The notes below the pieces were generated by a model, which saw nothing but the letters and a program-made list of their open reading frames with translations, made no database searches and had not been told where the DNA came from. Positions 62,134 to 64,000 of a stretch of DNA of 64,000 bases are shown here, in pieces; the first letter of the stretch is position 1, and each line of letters opens with the position of its first letter. Location: the NCBI RefSeq assembly GCF_008974285.1, contig NZ_BKZV01000003.1:372001-436000 (forward strand), given 5' to 3'. The stretch is from Thermogemmatispora aurantia (GTDB lineage: Bacteria > Chloroflexota > Ktedonobacteria > Ktedonobacterales > Ktedonobacteraceae). The position numbers and the translations under genes were made by a program.

Positions 62134-64000
62134 TTAGCTGGAGCGCGGCGGATGGGCGACGGCGGGATCGGCGGGCGGCGGTGTGAGGCGCGTGCGATAG
62201 GGCTGGCCCGTTGCGCTGGCGCGCTGCAGTTCGTCGTAGATCTCCAGGATGACCCGCTTGGTGCGATAGTCGTCGTAGCGCTTGAGGTCTTCGCTCCTGA
62301 CGATGGGGAAGGTTTCCATGATGTAGTCGACGTCGTCGCGGGCGATGCCGTAGAGGTGGAAGTAGGCGGCGTCCAGCTCACAGCGCAAGAGGAAGCGCCG
62401 CTCTTCGTCCCAGCGGAAGGGCGGCCCGTCGTAGCCGCTGTCGCGGGCGAAGGCGGCCAGGTCCCAGGCGGTGTAGGTGAGTTCGAGCACTCGCCGGGTG
62501 ATCCAGGAATGAAGTGGCTCATCAGCCCACGGCGCTTTCTCTAGAAAGATGGAAGGTGGCAGATAGGCAGATTCATACACTACACCCATGGGTAAAGACG
62601 GCTTGGCATGTTTTTGCCTGAGGATATAATCTCCTACGAAGCTGCACATACATGCAAGTAAACAACTTATAATACTCTGATTATCTAGATTGGCAGTTGT
62701 AATATAAAGTGTATAGCTTACTGCAGTTCGCGGAATAATGGTTCCGATAAGTGTCCGCTCATTGGTCGAGGCTGTTATTTGCTTAATCACCGGAAACCAT
62801 GCCTGTTTCCATCTGCTAGGAATACGCCTATAGACTTCTTGCTCCGGGGCCCAAAGATAAGGCAGCGTCGCAAAGTATGGGTCCTGACGCTCCGCTATCG
62901 AGCTGGGATGAGGCTGCTGTTGGCGAAAAGGATTCTGAGGATGTATCTCAATGCTTGCAGCCCTGTGGTCGTACATGCCGGTCATCTTCCCCTCAAATAT
63001 CGGCAGCCACCTCTTCCCATCTTTGTAGAATATATTCCCCTCCAGCCGCCAGCCCTCGCGCTCCAACTGCTCGCGCGTGCGGAAGAGATGCGAGTCGTTG
63101 GTCATATGAAACATCGTAGTAAACTTTACCCCCCACGGATTCTCTTCAGGAGGGCCCTCCTTGACGAGCACCGGCACGCGCTCATAGATGGCCTTCGTCA
63201 GCTGCAGATCGCGGCGCGAGCGAAAGACGGGGCAGGTGCGCGTATTGGGATTGATCAGAGCCACATCTTCGGCGGAAAGAGTAAAGCAGCGCTCCGCCTC
63301 CTGCAGCTCCTCCACCTTGTGCAGGAAAAAGGCGAAGGTCGCCCCCTGCGACACCGGCTCCGCGGAACCGGTCAGCGTCAGCAGGCAGAATTTCGTGCGG
63401 CTATCCACGTCAGGAAAGAGGCGCTCTCTGTTCTCAAAATCATAGAGGCTGAGCAGCGAGCGCGCAGTCATGATATCCTGGAAGAACGCTTTCGTCGTAT
63501 CGTCCGTCGCAATCCCGGAGGGCACGATGCAGCCCAGACGCCCGCGCGGGGCGAGCAGCAGGCGCATCGTCTCAGTAAAGATCGAATAGGTATTGATATC
63601 GCCCCGTCCGCAGAGAGGAAAGCGCCCGCTGTTGCGCACGAAATGGCTCTCGTAGGCCACCCGCTGCAGCTCCTCCTCAAAAGCAGCGTACAAGGCAGGG
63701 TCCTCGTCCTGCAAAGCCACAATCATCTTCCGCCGCTGCGCCGCATTGCGCGCATTGGCAATGTCAGGCCGGCGCGAGGCAAACCACTCCTTCTCTTGCA
63801 GCTTGATGCGCTCCCAGGGCGGATTAGCCAGCACCACATCGAAGCCGCCCGACCAGCCAGTCTCGGGGTTCTCCGGCTCCTCGCCCAGCTCCGGCAGACG
63901 GAAGACCCCTGGAAAAGCCAGGTGCCAGTGAAAGAAACCGTACAGCTCGCGCAGGCGCGCAATCTCGGCCATCATCCAGCCCGGCACCTGCTCGGGCGCC
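62134..64000 (-). CDS. Eco57I-type adenine-specific DNA methyltransferase (5' part outside window)
   Basis: At least 617 residues; the frame is open to the window edge, so the start lies to the right. Catalytic motif IV LANPPWERIKLQEKEWF is N6-adenine type. INTYSIFTETMRLLLAPRGR, IVPSGIATDDTTKAFFQD and SLYDFENRERLFP are typical of the Eco57I/PglX/DrmMI groups, with a C-terminal target-recognition region (about 250-560). Reading frame intact. Such enzymes belong to type IIG, BREX (PglX) or DISARM (DrmMI) systems; the neighbours to the right would decide. Confidence 0.85.
   Translation of the reverse strand, partial: APEQVPGWMMAEIARLRELYGFFHWHLAFPGVFRLPELGEEPENPETGWSGGFDVVLANPPWERIKLQEKEWFASRRPDIANARNAAQRRKMIVALQDEDPALYAAFEEELQRVAYESHFVRNSGRFPLCGRGDINTYSIFTETMRLLLAPRGRLGCIVPSGIATDDTTKAFFQDIMTARSLLSLYDFENRERLFPDVDSRTKFCLLTLTGSAEPVSQGATFAFFLHKVEELQEAERCFTLSAEDVALINPNTRTCPVFRSRRDLQLTKAIYERVPVLVKEGPPEENPWGVKFTTMFHMTNDSHLFRTREQLEREGWRLEGNIFYKDGKRWLPIFEGKMTGMYDHRAASIEIHPQNPFRQQQPHPSSIAERQDPYFATLPYLWAPEQEVYRRIPSRWKQAWFPVIKQITASTNERTLIGTIIPRTAVSYTLYITTANLDNQSIISCLLACMCSFVGDYILRQKHAKPSLPMGVVYESAYLPPSIFLEKAPWADEPLHSWITRRVLELTYTAWDLAAFARDSGYDGPPFRWDEERRFLLRCELDAAYFHLYGIARDDVDYIMETFPIVRSEDLKRYDDYRTKRVILEIYDELQRASATGQPYRTRLTPPPADPAVAHPPRSS

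Noticed and set aside
61710..62522. 270-residue minus-strand ORF overlapping the methyltransferase
   Set aside because: Very Ser/Pro/Thr/Ala-rich, out of frame with the true gene and no motif.

Overview
The window is high-GC, densely coded bacterial DNA with strong AGGAGG-type ribosome binding sites and occasional GTG/TTG starts. Gene content fits a soil or compost Chloroflexota, most like the Ktedonobacteria (for example a Thermogemmatispora-type genome): a Cas7-Cas5-Cas6 module with a cysteine-bearing Cas6, NarL-type two-component genes, Mo-hydroxylases, many SDRs, and a HerA operon with an IrrE-like protease. The taxonomic call is inference from gene families, not from a marker gene; no rRNA or tRNA was seen.

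Layout. 1-2.4 kb: the 3' end of a CRISPR-Cas class 1 operon (partial cas7, cas5, cas6), without an array in the window. 2.4-6.1 kb: a small Trp/His/Cys protein, a methyltransferase, a nucleotidyltransferase-like protein and a metallophosphoesterase. 6.3-12.8 kb: a minus-strand carbohydrate cluster (APC permease, BtpA/SgcQ-like protein, FGGY kinase, SDR) behind a LacI regulator whose promoter carries two matching operators. 12.9-22 kb: a minus-strand catabolic operon with a three-subunit molybdenum hydroxylase (FAD, 2Fe-2S and Mo subunits), SDR, cyclase-family hydrolase, acyl-CoA ligase, iron-type alcohol dehydrogenase and a VOC protein; a NarL-type sensor/regulator pair and a Nudix hydrolase follow. 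26-30 kb: an unrecognised membrane protein, an Imm-5-like protein and a methyltransferase.

30-37.4 kb: an amino-sugar-type ABC import cluster (GntR/UTRA regulator, SIS protein, lipoprotein, two permeases, ROK kinase) ending in an SDR with an N-terminal frameshift. 38-40.5 kb: zinc alcohol dehydrogenase, then a broken SDR next to an IS200/IS605 (TnpB) remnant. 40.7-47.1 kb: an orphan TSPPY-type DNA methyltransferase, followed by a tightly packed plus-strand operon: ECF-like sigma factor, HTH-like protein, ImmA/IrrE metallopeptidase, NurA-like nuclease, HerA ATPase. This looks like a stress-controlled DNA-end processing or defence module.

47.5-61 kb is all on the minus strand and holds the most interesting unit: a candidate undescribed peptide/terpenoid natural-product cluster. 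It contains a 51-residue precursor-like peptide with a C-terminal Trp/Cys core, a radical SAM/SPASM maturase, a PqqD-M50 membrane protease, a class II terpene-cyclase-like protein with a DLDD motif, and a large fusion whose N-terminal half resembles polyprenyl synthetases and whose C-terminus is Cys-rich. An FtsX/MacB-type ABC exporter and an ECF sigma factor with a SnoaL-like tail lie upstream. The window ends in an incomplete Eco57I-type adenine methyltransferase, probably part of a further restriction or DISARM/BREX-like system to the right.
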